Part shown: positions 9,052-17,721 of the stretch, piece by piece | Layout of the letters: every line of letters starts with the position of its first letter | How positions within the stretch are numbered: position 1 is the stretch's first letter | NCBI GenBank assembly: GCA_937944445.1 | Contig: CALDYP010000046.1 | Span: 1 to 64,000, forward strand | Direction: 5' to 3' | Source of the DNA: an uncultured Anaerolineae bacterium | GTDB taxonomy: Bacteria > Chloroflexota > Anaerolineae > Aggregatilineales > Phototrophicaceae | DNA: 64,000 bases | Translations under genes and position numbers: made by a program | The notes under the pieces: model-generated | What the model was told of the DNA's origin: nothing | The model's database searches: none | What the model saw: the letters and a program-made list of their open reading frames with translations, nothing else

Positions 9052-9992
9052 GATTCATTCCAACGCTCATCACAATTGCTCTGTTGGCCTGCGTCAACCT
9101 CAGCATGCAGACGCCGCAGCGCGCTCAAGCCCAGTTCATGACTAACACGCCGCTGCCTTTGGATGGCGTGCTGCGTATCCAATCAACCGCCACGCCGACG
9201 CCACGCATCACCCCCACGCTCAGCGCTGACGTTCCGCCGTTTGTTGAGATGTACGCATTCGAGCGACCGATCCCGCGCGGCGCAGACTGGCAGGACTTCG
9301 CAACCCGCGTCTACCCCTACGGTGGCACTCAGTTCGGCAATTTTGACGTCCACCTCGGCCTTGATTTCATCAATCCGCGTTTCACGCCGGTGCTAGCCGC
9401 AGGGCCGGGCGTAGTCATCTTTGCCGGCAGTGACGATCAAATCGCCCTCGGGCCATACCTCAACTACTATGGCAACTTAGTCATCATTGAGCACGATCTT
9501 CTGTCAGTGGAGGGTTTGCCCGTGTTCACCCTGTACGCCCACCTCGAGCGCGTCGACGTCGCAAGCGGCGCACAGGTAGCAGCTGGTGACCCCATCGGCG
9601 CAGTCGGCGCGACGGGCATCGCGCTTGGCTCACACCTGCACTTTGAAGTCCGAGTGGGCGACCCAGCCGATCACCTCGCTACGCGCAACCCTGATTTCTG
9701 GATCAAACCCTACCCGGGCTTTGGAACGTTGGCCGGGCGCGTTACCTCAGCGTCAGGCGACGTCCGCGGGCAGGTCGTCCTCATCCGCAGCGAAGGGCGC
9801 ACGCGCGAGGCCTACGTCTACGGTGGCGACCGAGTCAACAGCGACCCATCATGGAACGAAAACTTCACCTATGCCGATCTGCCCGCCGGGGTATATGAAG
9901 TGCTCATCAGTGAGCGGGGGCGTGTGCGGTTCCGCGCTGAGGTGACGATTGAAGATGGTAAGACCACGTTCATTACAATTGATCTAGACTGA
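9048..9992 (+). CDS. M23 (LytM-type) peptidase, secreted
   Basis: This 314-residue protein has a signal peptide (about 1-28), a short TP-rich linker and a lysostaphin-type peptidase domain (about 85-205). All zinc and catalytic residues are present: H102 and D106 in HLGLD, H165 in YAH, and H196/H198 in SHLHFE. Such enzymes cut peptidoglycan cross-bridges or act as wall-remodelling scaffolds. The last 90 residues (GTLAGRVTSASGDVRGQVVL...) form a carboxypeptidase-regulatory-like beta domain. The start overlaps the preceding stop (ATGA), so translation is probably coupled to the SH3/zinc-ribbon protein, which may deliver it to the wall. Confidence 0.92.
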   Translation: MRFIPTLITIALLACVNLSMQTPQRAQAQFMTNTPLPLDGVLRIQSTATPTPRITPTLSADVPPFVEMYAFERPIPRGADWQDFATRVYPYGGTQFGNFDVHLGLDFINPRFTPVLAAGPGVVIFAGSDDQIALGPYLNYYGNLVIIEHDLLSVEGLPVFTLYAHLERVDVASGAQVAAGDPIGAVGATGIALGSHLHFEVRVGDPADHLATRNPDFWIKPYPGFGTLAGRVTSASGDVRGQVVLIRSEGRTREAYVYGGDRVNSDPSWNENFTYADLPAGVYEVLISERGRVRFRAEVTIEDGKTTFITIDLD

Positions 9993-10005
9993 TTGAGGCC
10001 TTAGA

Positions 10006-11322
10006 ATGCCCCGCTATGTCCACACCCCCCATCTTGACGACGTGCCATCAACAGCCGACGTGATCATCATCGGCGGCGGCCCGGCCGGCGCAGCAGCGCT
10101 CTGGGCGCTCTATGAGCTTGACCCAACGCTTGAGGTTGTCCTGATCGAGCGCGCCGAGCAGCTCGCCAGCGGCAGCTCGACGGCATCGCTTGAAAACTTC
10201 CGCACCTGCTGGCCAACAGCTTGCATTGCTCACCAATGTGCTGAGAGCCTCACCGTCTACCTTAACGCTGACCGCTGGATTGGTGAAGGGGCTAGCCAAC
10301 TCGTACAGCCCAAAGTGCGCGGCTACTTGTTCTGCGGCTTCACCCCCAACCAAGCAGAACAGCTTGAAGCGGATGTCGCCCATCTTCACGCTGCAGGGAT
10401 GCCCCACATCGAATTCCTCGATGAAGCCGCGCTGCGCCGTCGCTTTCCGTGGCTGGATGCCAGCGTGATCGCCGCCAAATACGATCCACAAGCGGGCTGG
10501 CTAGACAGCTACGGGCTAGTCAACGCATACGTCAAAGCCGCCGAAAAAGCCGTTGTGCTGCTCGGGGTAGAAGGTGCGACGATCTGCCACACTGACGGGC
10601 AGGTGAGCGGCGTGCAATGGCGCACAGGGCACATCCAAACCGCCCGCGTGATCCTCGCTAACGGCGCAGGCGCTGTCGAGACGGCGCGCGCGTCTGGGCT
10701 GTCACTGCCTGTCGTGCTGCGCCCACGCCAGAGCTTCACCAGCGATTTCCGCCATGAACAGTTCCCGCCAGATGCGCCGATGCTCATCAGCGCCGCGCCC
10801 TATCCACACGTCCGCCCGGAGGCCGGCAGCAGCGCGATCTTTGGCTGGGAGTATCAATGGTGTAGCCCTGAGCGCGACAGCAGCCAAGCTTTGACGGACT
10901 ATCTGACGCAGCCTCACCCCAATTTGAACGAACTCAAAGATCCACGTTTTCCGTCGATCACGCTGGCGCTGCTGGCGCGCCACTTCGGCCATGCCACACA
11001 TGGCTTTGCCGACAGCCGCTACTTGCGCGGGGTTCGGCACAACGTCGGCTACTACGTCTACCGTGACGCCACAGCCGCCTACACGGTGGCAGCCGACGGG
11101 TCACACGCCCCCTACACCAGCGAACGCGCTATCTTAGACCAGCATCCAGAGGTACGCGGCCTGTTCTTGTCTGTTGCCCACAGCGGCCACGGCATCATGA
11201 CATCCGCCGCCGCGGGTCGCATCGTGGCGCGGCACGCGCTGGGCATGGCCTTGCACGATCCACTCTACGAGCAGTTCCGCATCGGCGTTCATTGGGTCGA
11301 GCACGACGAGAACGCGCTCTAA
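10006..11322 (+). CDS. FAD-dependent oxidoreductase, DAO family
   Basis: This 438-residue flavoprotein has an N-terminal Rossmann dinucleotide motif, IIGGGPAGAAAL at 21-32, with the adenosine-ribose Glu at about 48 (LIERAE). The C-terminal SVAHSGHGIMTSAAAG box is the second FAD-binding motif of the D-amino acid/sarcosine oxidase superfamily. Members oxidise secondary amines or amino acids, but substrate residues cannot be assigned here. The ATG follows a GAGG Shine-Dalgarno by about seven bases, 13 bases after the M23 stop. It ends tail-to-tail with a thioesterase gene on the other strand (four-base overlap). Confidence 0.88.
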   Translation: MPRYVHTPHLDDVPSTADVIIIGGGPAGAAALWALYELDPTLEVVLIERAEQLASGSSTASLENFRTCWPTACIAHQCAESLTVYLNADRWIGEGASQLVQPKVRGYLFCGFTPNQAEQLEADVAHLHAAGMPHIEFLDEAALRRRFPWLDASVIAAKYDPQAGWLDSYGLVNAYVKAAEKAVVLLGVEGATICHTDGQVSGVQWRTGHIQTARVILANGAGAVETARASGLSLPVVLRPRQSFTSDFRHEQFPPDAPMLISAAPYPHVRPEAGSSAIFGWEYQWCSPERDSSQALTDYLTQPHPNLNELKDPRFPSITLALLARHFGHATHGFADSRYLRGVRHNVGYYVYRDATAAYTVAADGSHAPYTSERAILDQHPEVRGLFLSVAHSGHGIMTSAAAGRIVARHALGMALHDPLYEQFRIGVHWVEHDENAL

Positions 11323-11816
11323 GCGCTCATGATACCGCAGAGGGGCGGCTCCCACGGCAGGGCTTGATGACGCGCCAGCATTTGGGCGATGGCCTCAGCA
11401 ATGGCCGGTGGATACGGCGCTGTGCGACGCACACGCAGATCAGCAAATGAGTTCACACACTCAAAGACCGCAGCCAACGTCTCGCGCGTTTCGTTCACCA
11501 TAAACATCACATAATGGATGCGCTTGCTGCTCGCCCCGACCAACCTCGCATACACCGAGACACGATCCCCCACGTGAACCTCACGCAAAAAGTGGATGTG
11601 ATGCTCTAGATCAAAGCCGCCTGTGCCATGCTCTTTGTGAAATTCAGGCGTCATGCCCAGCGCAGCAACCAATGGATACCCCGCATCGTCGAAGATGCTC
11701 AAATAGTGCCGCACGTTCATGTGACCATTCTCATCTTGGTAAGAGATGGGAATCTCTACTGCCAAGAGCAGGTCACATAACCGAACGTGTTCTAGCGGTA
11801 TAGACGGTAGCTTCAT
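11319..11816 (-). CDS. Hotdog-fold acyl-CoA thioesterase (4HBT-like)
   Basis: This 165-residue single-domain protein has the 4-hydroxybenzoyl-CoA thioesterase signature, a catalytic Asp at 28 followed by GHMNVRHYL, with HHIHFLREVHVGD further on. Family members hydrolyse acyl-CoAs in the cytoplasm, and related enzymes act on carnitine- or betaine-CoA. The start lies three bases after the stop of the TIR-FGE gene, so the two are probably co-transcribed although no functional link is obvious. The stop overlaps the convergent FAD oxidoreductase gene. Substrate is unknown. Confidence 0.85.
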   Translation of the reverse strand: MKLPSIPLEHVRLCDLLLAVEIPISYQDENGHMNVRHYLSIFDDAGYPLVAALGMTPEFHKEHGTGGFDLEHHIHFLREVHVGDRVSVYARLVGASSKRIHYVMFMVNETRETLAAVFECVNSFADLRVRRTAPYPPAIAEAIAQMLARHQALPWEPPLCGIMSA

Positions 11817-11819
11817 TCT

Positions 11820-13322
11820 TCAGTTTCCGAAGTTGATCACGACGCGAAAGCCCACTGTGCCAAAGCACACACTGGGCTTGACATAGGTGCGCGACGTCAC
11901 GCGAATGTCCGTATACGGGCTGAGGTAAGACCCCCCTTTTGCCACCATTTCGTTCAGCAGGGTTTGGTCGCTAGCGCGGCGCTGTGTCTTGGTGAACTCC
12001 CAGCAGTTGCCTGCCATATCCATCACACCGAAGGGGCTAGCCCCCTCAGCAAATCGGTTGACCGGCAAGGTCGAATCGGCGCGGGCTTCTACGCCGTTGG
12101 CACGATTACGATAAAAGCGCGGCCCCCACGGGTACTGTCGATGGTCATCGCCTTGCGCGGCACGCTGCCACTGCTGCTCTGTCGGCAAGCTGATGCGCCA
12201 ACCAGTCTTGTAGCTCAACCAATGGCAGAAGGCCATCGCATCAAACCAGCTAATGTTGACGCGCGGATGGTCGCCATAGGGGCTGCGGGGTGGCAGCGCC
12301 GTCGGATGCTTTTCGCGCCATTGCTGCGCAGCAGGGCTGTAATTCCACCAGCGCTTGTCCTTGTAGCCATCAGGGGCATCCACAAAGATCTGATATTGAG
12401 CGTTGGTGATCGGATACTTGCTCATTTGGAACATCGGCACGTCATAGGTGACCGCTGCTTTACGATCTGGATACCGCAGTGTCACTTCACCCGCTGGGAT
12501 GACACACCACTTCAACTCTGGCAGGATGAGGGGAACGCACAGCGCGCTCAAGTTGAGAGGGTCGTAATCTGGGTATACTTGGCGATACTTCTGAAAGTTC
12601 GTCAAGCCTTGATGGCGTAGTCCTGCATCATGTGAGTTGATCATCGCAGCAATCAAGCGATACTCATGCTCACGTTCGATACGGTATTCTTGCTGCTCGC
12701 GGCGCTGCTTGGTGTCTTTGAGCAGCGCCTCAAGGTCGAACGCTGCAAATTTCAGACGACGGTTGCGTGCTTCTTCCATCAGCAGGATGGCGTGGTCGAA
12801 GTTACCGCTTTCGATAGACTTTGTAATATCTTGCATCAACGTTTCAATCTCAAAGCCCGGAACGGCCAATATCTTCGTCTTGTCCACGGACTGATTGTTG
12901 GGATTGACACGCGTGCCGCTGTTGACAGACGCAACCGAGCGAATGCGACGTTCCGCTACGATCAGTGCGTTGAGCAGCTCGCGCACAGCCGGAACTGTCA
13001 TCCCGTGGCTCATATCGACCATTTGATAACGGGAAATCAGTTGCGGGATGTATTCCACATCCTCACACTTGATCGGAATGATGAGCTTATGCTGCCTATG
13101 CGCTAATTGCAGCTCAGCATTGCAATATTTAGATTTCAACGACGCTTCAGACAGCAAGTAGATGAAACATGGTCGCGCGCTGATCTGCTTGACAATTTCT
13201 GGCCACCACTGCTGCCCAGCATACAAGCGATGATCGATCCAGACGTCGTGAGCTTCTAACAAATCACGCAGCATCAGGCAAAAATGCTGCCAGAGTCGTG
13301 GATAGCTGATGAATATTTGCAT
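11820..13322 (-). CDS. TIR domain fused to formylglycine-generating-enzyme-like domain
   Basis: Starting at the ATG at 13322 (GGGGAG Shine-Dalgarno eight bases upstream; an in-frame ATG at 13340 is less likely), the 500-residue product opens with a TIR domain (about 1-115). It keeps the conserved pattern LSEASLKSKYCNAEL, whose Glu at about 70 matches the catalytic Glu of NAD-cleaving TIRs. A charged helical region (about 165-230) leads to an FGE-sulfatase/SUMF1-type domain (about 245-498: KYPITNAQYQIFV, LPTEQQWQRAA, GNCWEF, KGGSY, GFRVV). The second active-site Cys typical of true FGE is not evident, so this half may bind ligand. TIR effectors often signal through NAD+ breakdown. Possible defence or regulatory role. 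Confidence 0.85.
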   Translation of the reverse strand: MQIFISYPRLWQHFCLMLRDLLEAHDVWIDHRLYAGQQWWPEIVKQISARPCFIYLLSEASLKSKYCNAELQLAHRQHKLIIPIKCEDVEYIPQLISRYQMVDMSHGMTVPAVRELLNALIVAERRIRSVASVNSGTRVNPNNQSVDKTKILAVPGFEIETLMQDITKSIESGNFDHAILLMEEARNRRLKFAAFDLEALLKDTKQRREQQEYRIEREHEYRLIAAMINSHDAGLRHQGLTNFQKYRQVYPDYDPLNLSALCVPLILPELKWCVIPAGEVTLRYPDRKAAVTYDVPMFQMSKYPITNAQYQIFVDAPDGYKDKRWWNYSPAAQQWREKHPTALPPRSPYGDHPRVNISWFDAMAFCHWLSYKTGWRISLPTEQQWQRAAQGDDHRQYPWGPRFYRNRANGVEARADSTLPVNRFAEGASPFGVMDMAGNCWEFTKTQRRASDQTLLNEMVAKGGSYLSPYTDIRVTSRTYVKPSVCFGTVGFRVVINFGN

Positions 13323-13347
13323 AGCACTACTCCCCAACATCCTAGAT

Positions 13348-13366
13348 ATACCCTGATTAAGGGTAT
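13348..13366. promoter_or_regulatory. Inverted repeat, candidate operator of the TIR gene
   Basis: ATACCCT-GATTA-AGGGTAT is a perfect 7-bp inverted repeat. It lies 26 bases upstream of the TIR-FGE start, just downstream of a minus-strand TATACT (13376-13381) that could be its -10, so it would overlap the transcription start. No regulator is identified. Confidence 0.4.
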
Positions 13367-13471
13367 CCTGAATATAGTATACACATGAAATGAAAAACGA
13401 TTACACATATCACAGAATTGATATGCAGACTACAATGTTCAGCTTGCCCTCGATCTATTGACACGCTTTGC

Positions 13472-13477
13472 TAGAAT
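13472..13477 (+). promoter_or_regulatory. Extended -10, possibly leaderless start
   Basis: TGC-TAGAAT ends eight bases before the ATG at 13486, with no Shine-Dalgarno. A TTGACA at 13458-13463 is only eight bases away and cannot act as its -35. Confidence 0.45.
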
Positions 13478-13485
13478 CACATGTC

Positions 13486-14652
13486 ATGCGACGACTTGAC
13501 CGACAAACCGCCACCATTGGGCTGACGTGGGCCGCTCGTCTGAGCCTGCTCGCCTTCTTGGTGACTTTCATTGCTGCCCCACGTGCGCGCGCAGTGCTCC
13601 CCCCTGCCCCAGAAGTGGTGACAAGCGAGCCGAAGCTGTGCGTCCACACGCGCTTGATTGACGAAGTCTTCGAATGGCGCATCCTCAAGTCGCTCGAGAT
13701 GGCCTACCAGATGGGGGCAGCAGCTATCGTTGAGTTCTTTCCGTGGGCATACGCTGAGGACACAGCCGGTCGATTCGAATGGCAGCGTTTCGATCTCATC
13801 ATGCGCTACGCCCAGCACTTCAACCTGCGCGTGATCGCCCGCCTCGGCCTAGTGCCCGCGTGGGCGCGCGAAAGCACCGAGCGCATCACAACGCTCAACA
13901 CGCTGCCACCAGAAGCCGATTCCGCCTTTGCTAACTTTGCGGCACAATTTGCTGCACGCTATCAGACACAGGTTGAGGCCGTCATCATCTGGAACGAACC
14001 AAACCTCGCTTTTGAATGGGGCTATGAAACTGTTAACCCGCTGCGCTACCTTCAGTTGATGCAAACGGTGTATCCAGCCGTCAAAGCAGCAGCGCCCACC
14101 GTCACCATCTTAACGGGCGCGCTCGCCCCTACCCTTGAGCCGCCGAACAGCCCCCACGGGTGGAACGATCTCGACTACCTCAACATCCTTTACGAGAACG
14201 GGCTTGCCCAGTTTTCTGACGGCTTAGCAGTACACACTTATGGGTTTACGTCTGCGGCGAATGAGCCGCCTGAGCCGTCTGTGCTCAACTTTCGCCGTGT
14301 GGAGCTTTTGCGAGAATTGATGGAAACTCACGGCGCAGGCGATCAACCGGTCTACATCACCGAAACCGGTTGGAACGACCACCCGCGTTGGTCGCTAGCA
14401 GTCAGCCCCTCGCGCCGCGTGCGCTACACGCTGGATGCGCTCGACCTCGCCAACACGTGGCCGTGGCTTGAAAGTTTGTGCTTGTGGGTATTTCGAATGA
14501 CTGCCCCCTCAAACAGCTATCCCGATGGCTTTGCCCTCGTGACGAGCAGCTTTGACCCGCGTCCGCTTTATCTTGCGCTGCAAGCGCGTGCCTTTGGCAC
14601 ACTTCAGGATGAGCTATGGCTGCCTTCACCACGCGCCGCGCAGTCGCAATAG
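13486..14652 (+). CDS. Secreted glycoside hydrolase, clan GH-A fold (GH39/GH5-like)
   Basis: From the ATG at 13486 (388 residues) a signal peptide of about 36 residues (ending APRARA) precedes a TIM-barrel glycosidase. The acid/base Glu is E171 in IIWNEPN at the end of strand 4. The nucleophile is E293 in ITETGW at strand 7, as expected for clan GH-A retaining enzymes. The protein is short and lacks a carbohydrate-binding module. It leads a five-gene plus-strand cluster with a solute-binding protein and three glycosyltransferases, so it may trim or degrade the polysaccharide made by that cluster. The exact GH family and substrate are uncertain. Confidence 0.82.
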   Translation: MRRLDRQTATIGLTWAARLSLLAFLVTFIAAPRARAVLPPAPEVVTSEPKLCVHTRLIDEVFEWRILKSLEMAYQMGAAAIVEFFPWAYAEDTAGRFEWQRFDLIMRYAQHFNLRVIARLGLVPAWARESTERITTLNTLPPEADSAFANFAAQFAARYQTQVEAVIIWNEPNLAFEWGYETVNPLRYLQLMQTVYPAVKAAAPTVTILTGALAPTLEPPNSPHGWNDLDYLNILYENGLAQFSDGLAVHTYGFTSAANEPPEPSVLNFRRVELLRELMETHGAGDQPVYITETGWNDHPRWSLAVSPSRRVRYTLDALDLANTWPWLESLCLWVFRMTAPSNSYPDGFALVTSSFDPRPLYLALQARAFGTLQDELWLPSPRAAQSQ

Positions 14653-15410
14653 CTGCGGCGCTCACTGCGGCTGTTGCTGGTTTGATGCTCGCCCTACTGC
14701 GCCCCCAGCCATCGAGCAACCAAGCCTCATCTGAGTTGTTCCTCATCACTGGGCAAATTCGCCTCGGCGTTGATCCATCTCATGCGCCCTTCGTGACTGA
14801 TAACAGCGGCCAGCTCAGCGGCTTTGACGTGGAACTCGCTGCGGCGCTGGCTGATCAAATACAAATTCCAATCATCCTTGCCGTCGTCTCGTTTGATGGG
14901 CTGTTCGATGCGCTGCTCACCGGGCGCGTCGATGCGCTTGCCTCTGTTCGCTCAGATCAGCTTGTGAAAGGCGTCTCATTCACTACGCCATATGCGGATG
15001 CGGGTTGGCTGATGTACAGCTTCAAGCAGCAGCCCTTTGTGAACTGGCGTGATCTCAGCGGGCATCGTCTGTCAGTTGAGTTCGCCAGTGAAGGTGATTC
15101 GCTCGCTCGGCTGTGGCTGCGCCGCATCGCGCCGTTTGACGTGCTGCGCTATGAGACCTCTGCTGACGCCTTCGACGCGCTGCTATTCGGCCACAGCGAC
15201 GCGGCACTCATCCCAGCGCTGACGCGCCTGCCATCTGACGCGCCGACGGAGGATCTCAGCGCGGCGTTGATCGCCAGCGTGCCGCTTAGCCTCGCAGTAC
15301 GCGAGGGGGATCGCCAAATGCTTACACACATACAGGAAGGACTCGCCGCGCTGGAAGCTGATGGCACGTTAGCTACCTTGCGTCGGCGCTGGCTGGGAGG
15401 CTTGCCATGA
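14616..15410 (+). CDS. Solute-binding protein family 3 (amino-acid-receptor-like)
   Basis: This 264-residue protein has an N-terminal membrane/signal segment (RAVAIAAALTAAVAGLMLALL) and a type-2 periplasmic-binding domain. Features include GQIRLGVDPSHAPFVTDNSG, SGFDVELAAALADQI and the DALLTGRVDALAS loop of polar amino acid receptors. No permease or ATPase gene is nearby, so it may serve a distant transporter or be a stand-alone surface sensor. Its start (Shine-Dalgarno GGATGAG) lies inside the end of the glycosidase gene with a 37-base overlap. Its stop overlaps the next gene by four bases, placing it within the polysaccharide operon. Confidence 0.82.
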   Translation: MAAFTTRRAVAIAAALTAAVAGLMLALLRPQPSSNQASSELFLITGQIRLGVDPSHAPFVTDNSGQLSGFDVELAAALADQIQIPIILAVVSFDGLFDALLTGRVDALASVRSDQLVKGVSFTTPYADAGWLMYSFKQQPFVNWRDLSGHRLSVEFASEGDSLARLWLRRIAPFDVLRYETSADAFDALLFGHSDAALIPALTRLPSDAPTEDLSAALIASVPLSLAVREGDRQMLTHIQEGLAALEADGTLATLRRRWLGGLP

Positions 15411-16525
15411 TTGCCGTTGACGCGCGCCTGAACGCTTATCGCACCGGTGGCATCGCTACTTACACCCGTGAGCTGCTCAACGGGCTGGCGAAGCTGCTCG
15501 CGCCTACCGCGCTGACTGTGCTGGAGCATCGCAAAGCAGCCCAGCCGACGTCAACCCATTTCCGCAGGCGCACTGTGTGGACGCCGCCTCACCATCGGCT
15601 AGAGCGGTGGGCATTGGGCGCTGAGGCTGCGTTGGGTCGTTTCGAACTGCTCCACAGCCCGGACTTCATCCCCCCTGCGTTTGGGGCAAAACGGTTCCTC
15701 ATCACCGTTCATGATCTGACCTTCCTACACTACCCTGAGACGCTCACGGCTGAGAGTCGGCGCTATTACAACCAACAAATTGAGTGGGCAGTGCGCCGCG
15801 CCGACCACATCCTCACCGACAGCTACAGCTCAAAAAATGACATCGTCCAAATGTTGGACGTGCTCCCCCAGCAGGTCACTGTCATCTATGGAGGCGCGCA
15901 CCCTCGCTTCCGCCCGCTGCCTGCCTCCGAGGTCAAAACGCAGTTGCAGCGGCTGGGGCTGCCGAGCGAATATATTCTGCATGTGGGCACATGGGAGCCG
16001 CGCAAAAACCTAGACCGCCTGTGCACGGCTTATCAACAGGTCATTTCAACCCTGCCAGACGCGCCGCCGCTCGTGCTGGTAGGGCGCGCCGGTTGGAACT
16101 TTGAGGCTGTTCGCCAGCGCATCGATGCGCTCAACCTGCCATCAGACTGTCTCATCTGGCGCAGCGACATTGCCGATGAGGACTTGCCCATCATTTACAA
16201 TGGGGCTTACTGCACTGTGACACCGTCGCTGTATGAAGGGTTTGGCCTGCCCGCGTTGGAAGGCATGAGCTGCGGATGTGTGCCGCTTGTCAGCAATCGG
16301 TCGTCGCTGCCTGAAATCGTCGGTGAGGCAGGCATCACCTTTGACCCAGAAAACCCTAGCGACATCGCCGCAGCGCTGCAGCGCATCCTCACGAATGAGA
16401 CGCTGCGCCAAGAGAAGCGCACAGCAGCCATCGCCCGCGCCAGCCAATTCTCATGGGATCAGTGCGCCGCGCAAACTCTCGCTGTCTATCAAATGCTTTT
16501 ACCTCAGCCTATAATGACGCTATGA
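15407..16525 (+). CDS. Glycosyltransferase family 4 (GT-B)
   Basis: This 372-residue GT-B enzyme has an N-terminal acceptor domain containing GGIATYTRELLNGL and a C-terminal donor domain with LHVGTWEPRKNLDRL. The family's EX7E-type motif is in YEGFGLPALEGMSCG. GT4 enzymes transfer sugars from nucleotide-sugar donors with retention, here presumably onto a lipid-linked or extracellular glycan. Starts and stops overlap by four bases on both sides (ATGA), suggesting tight translational coupling in the cluster. Sugar specificity cannot be read from sequence. Confidence 0.92.
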   Translation: MIAVDARLNAYRTGGIATYTRELLNGLAKLLAPTALTVLEHRKAAQPTSTHFRRRTVWTPPHHRLERWALGAEAALGRFELLHSPDFIPPAFGAKRFLITVHDLTFLHYPETLTAESRRYYNQQIEWAVRRADHILTDSYSSKNDIVQMLDVLPQQVTVIYGGAHPRFRPLPASEVKTQLQRLGLPSEYILHVGTWEPRKNLDRLCTAYQQVISTLPDAPPLVLVGRAGWNFEAVRQRIDALNLPSDCLIWRSDIADEDLPIIYNGAYCTVTPSLYEGFGLPALEGMSCGCVPLVSNRSSLPEIVGEAGITFDPENPSDIAAALQRILTNETLRQEKRTAAIARASQFSWDQCAAQTLAVYQMLLPQPIMTL

Positions 16526-17721
16526 ACAAAACTCGCTTGAAATCCCTCATCATCACCGCAGAGTTACCTTACCCGCCTGCTTCAGGCGGCAGCCTGCGCG
16601 TGTGGGGCTTGCTGCGCGGTCTGCATGCAGCGGGGTATGAGCTGACGGTTGTGTGCTGCCAACAAGGGGAAGTGCTGCCGCCGCTCGCCCAACTCGCCCA
16701 CGTGGTCACGGTTCCTGTCGCGCCGAAACGTCGCATACAGCGGTTGATCACGCTGACCACTTCCACCCAACCAGACATCGCAGCGCGGCTGTACGATAAG
16801 CGCGTCCTACAGTGCGTGGTGGACTTGCTGAGCACAGAAGATTTCAACCTCGTGCAGGTTGAAGGGATCGAGACAGCTTGTTACTTAGAGCCGCTGCGTG
16901 AGCGCTTCCCATCGCTCAAGCTCGTGTTTGACACGTTCAACGCCGAAGCGGTCATGCAGCGCACCATCGCCCAGATCGACCGCCAGTCGCTGCGTGGATG
17001 GCCGCGGGCCTTATATTCCTACGTCCAAAGCCGACGCATCGCCGCTTACGAGCGCCATCTCTGCCAGCAGGCGGATCTCGTTGTTACAGTGTCAGAAGAA
17101 GACCGCAACCATCTCGCCGCTTATGGGGCACAAACTCCGCTTACTGTCGTCCCAAGCGGCATCACAGTGAATGACTACATGCTCCCCACGCAGCCGCGCG
17201 ACGACAATCTGATCGTGTTCACAGGCAAGATGGACTATCGCCCGAATGTTGACGCCGTCGAGTGGCTGGTGAAAGAGATTCTCCCACACGTGCCGCAGGC
17301 GCAGCTCAAGATCGTCGGGCAGCAGCCGACGGAACAGGTGCGCGCCCTCGCCAGCGAGCGCGTCGAGATCACAGGTCGCGTGCCACAGGTTCAGCCCTAC
17401 TTGCAAGCCGCAGCGATCTACGTCGCCCCACTGCGCATGGGGAGCGGCACGCGCCTCAAGCTGTTGGAAGCGATGGCCTGTGGCTGCGCCATCGTCGCCA
17501 CGCCCCTAGCTGCCTCTGGGTTGACCTCAGACGTCGAGCAGGTGATGCGCATCGCCGAGGACGCTCGCGAATTTGCTGCGGCGGTTCAATCGCTACTGGC
17601 GGATCCACAAGAGCGCGCGAGGCTTGGCAGCGCGGCCCGCAACTATGTGGAACAGCACTACGACTGGTCAGTCATCGTGCCGCGCCTGCTGGCCGCTCAT
17701 CGGGAACTCATGCATGGATAG
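16522..17721 (+). CDS. Glycosyltransferase, GT4/GT1 type (GT-B)
   Basis: Starting at ATG 16522 (four-base overlap with the previous stop), the 399-residue product has the N-terminal pattern PYPPASGGSLRVWGLLRGL of group-1 glycosyltransferases. A donor-binding C-terminal domain has VFTGKMDYRPNVDAVEW and GSGTRLKLLEAMACGCAIV. The same architecture is seen in sugar-PEP-CTERM/exopolysaccharide glycosyltransferases. It works with the flanking GT4 and GT9 genes in surface polysaccharide assembly. Its end overlaps the GT9 start by eight bases. Confidence 0.9.
   Translation: MNKTRLKSLIITAELPYPPASGGSLRVWGLLRGLHAAGYELTVVCCQQGEVLPPLAQLAHVVTVPVAPKRRIQRLITLTTSTQPDIAARLYDKRVLQCVVDLLSTEDFNLVQVEGIETACYLEPLRERFPSLKLVFDTFNAEAVMQRTIAQIDRQSLRGWPRALYSYVQSRRIAAYERHLCQQADLVVTVSEEDRNHLAAYGAQTPLTVVPSGITVNDYMLPTQPRDDNLIVFTGKMDYRPNVDAVEWLVKEILPHVPQAQLKIVGQQPTEQVRALASERVEITGRVPQVQPYLQAAAIYVAPLRMGSGTRLKLLEAMACGCAIVATPLAASGLTSDVEQVMRIAEDAREFAAAVQSLLADPQERARLGSAARNYVEQHYDWSVIVPRLLAAHRELMHG

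Noticed and set aside
13458-13463. TTGACA upstream of the glycosidase gene as a -35
   Set aside because: It is only eight bases from the TAGAAT -10, far from the 16-18 needed.
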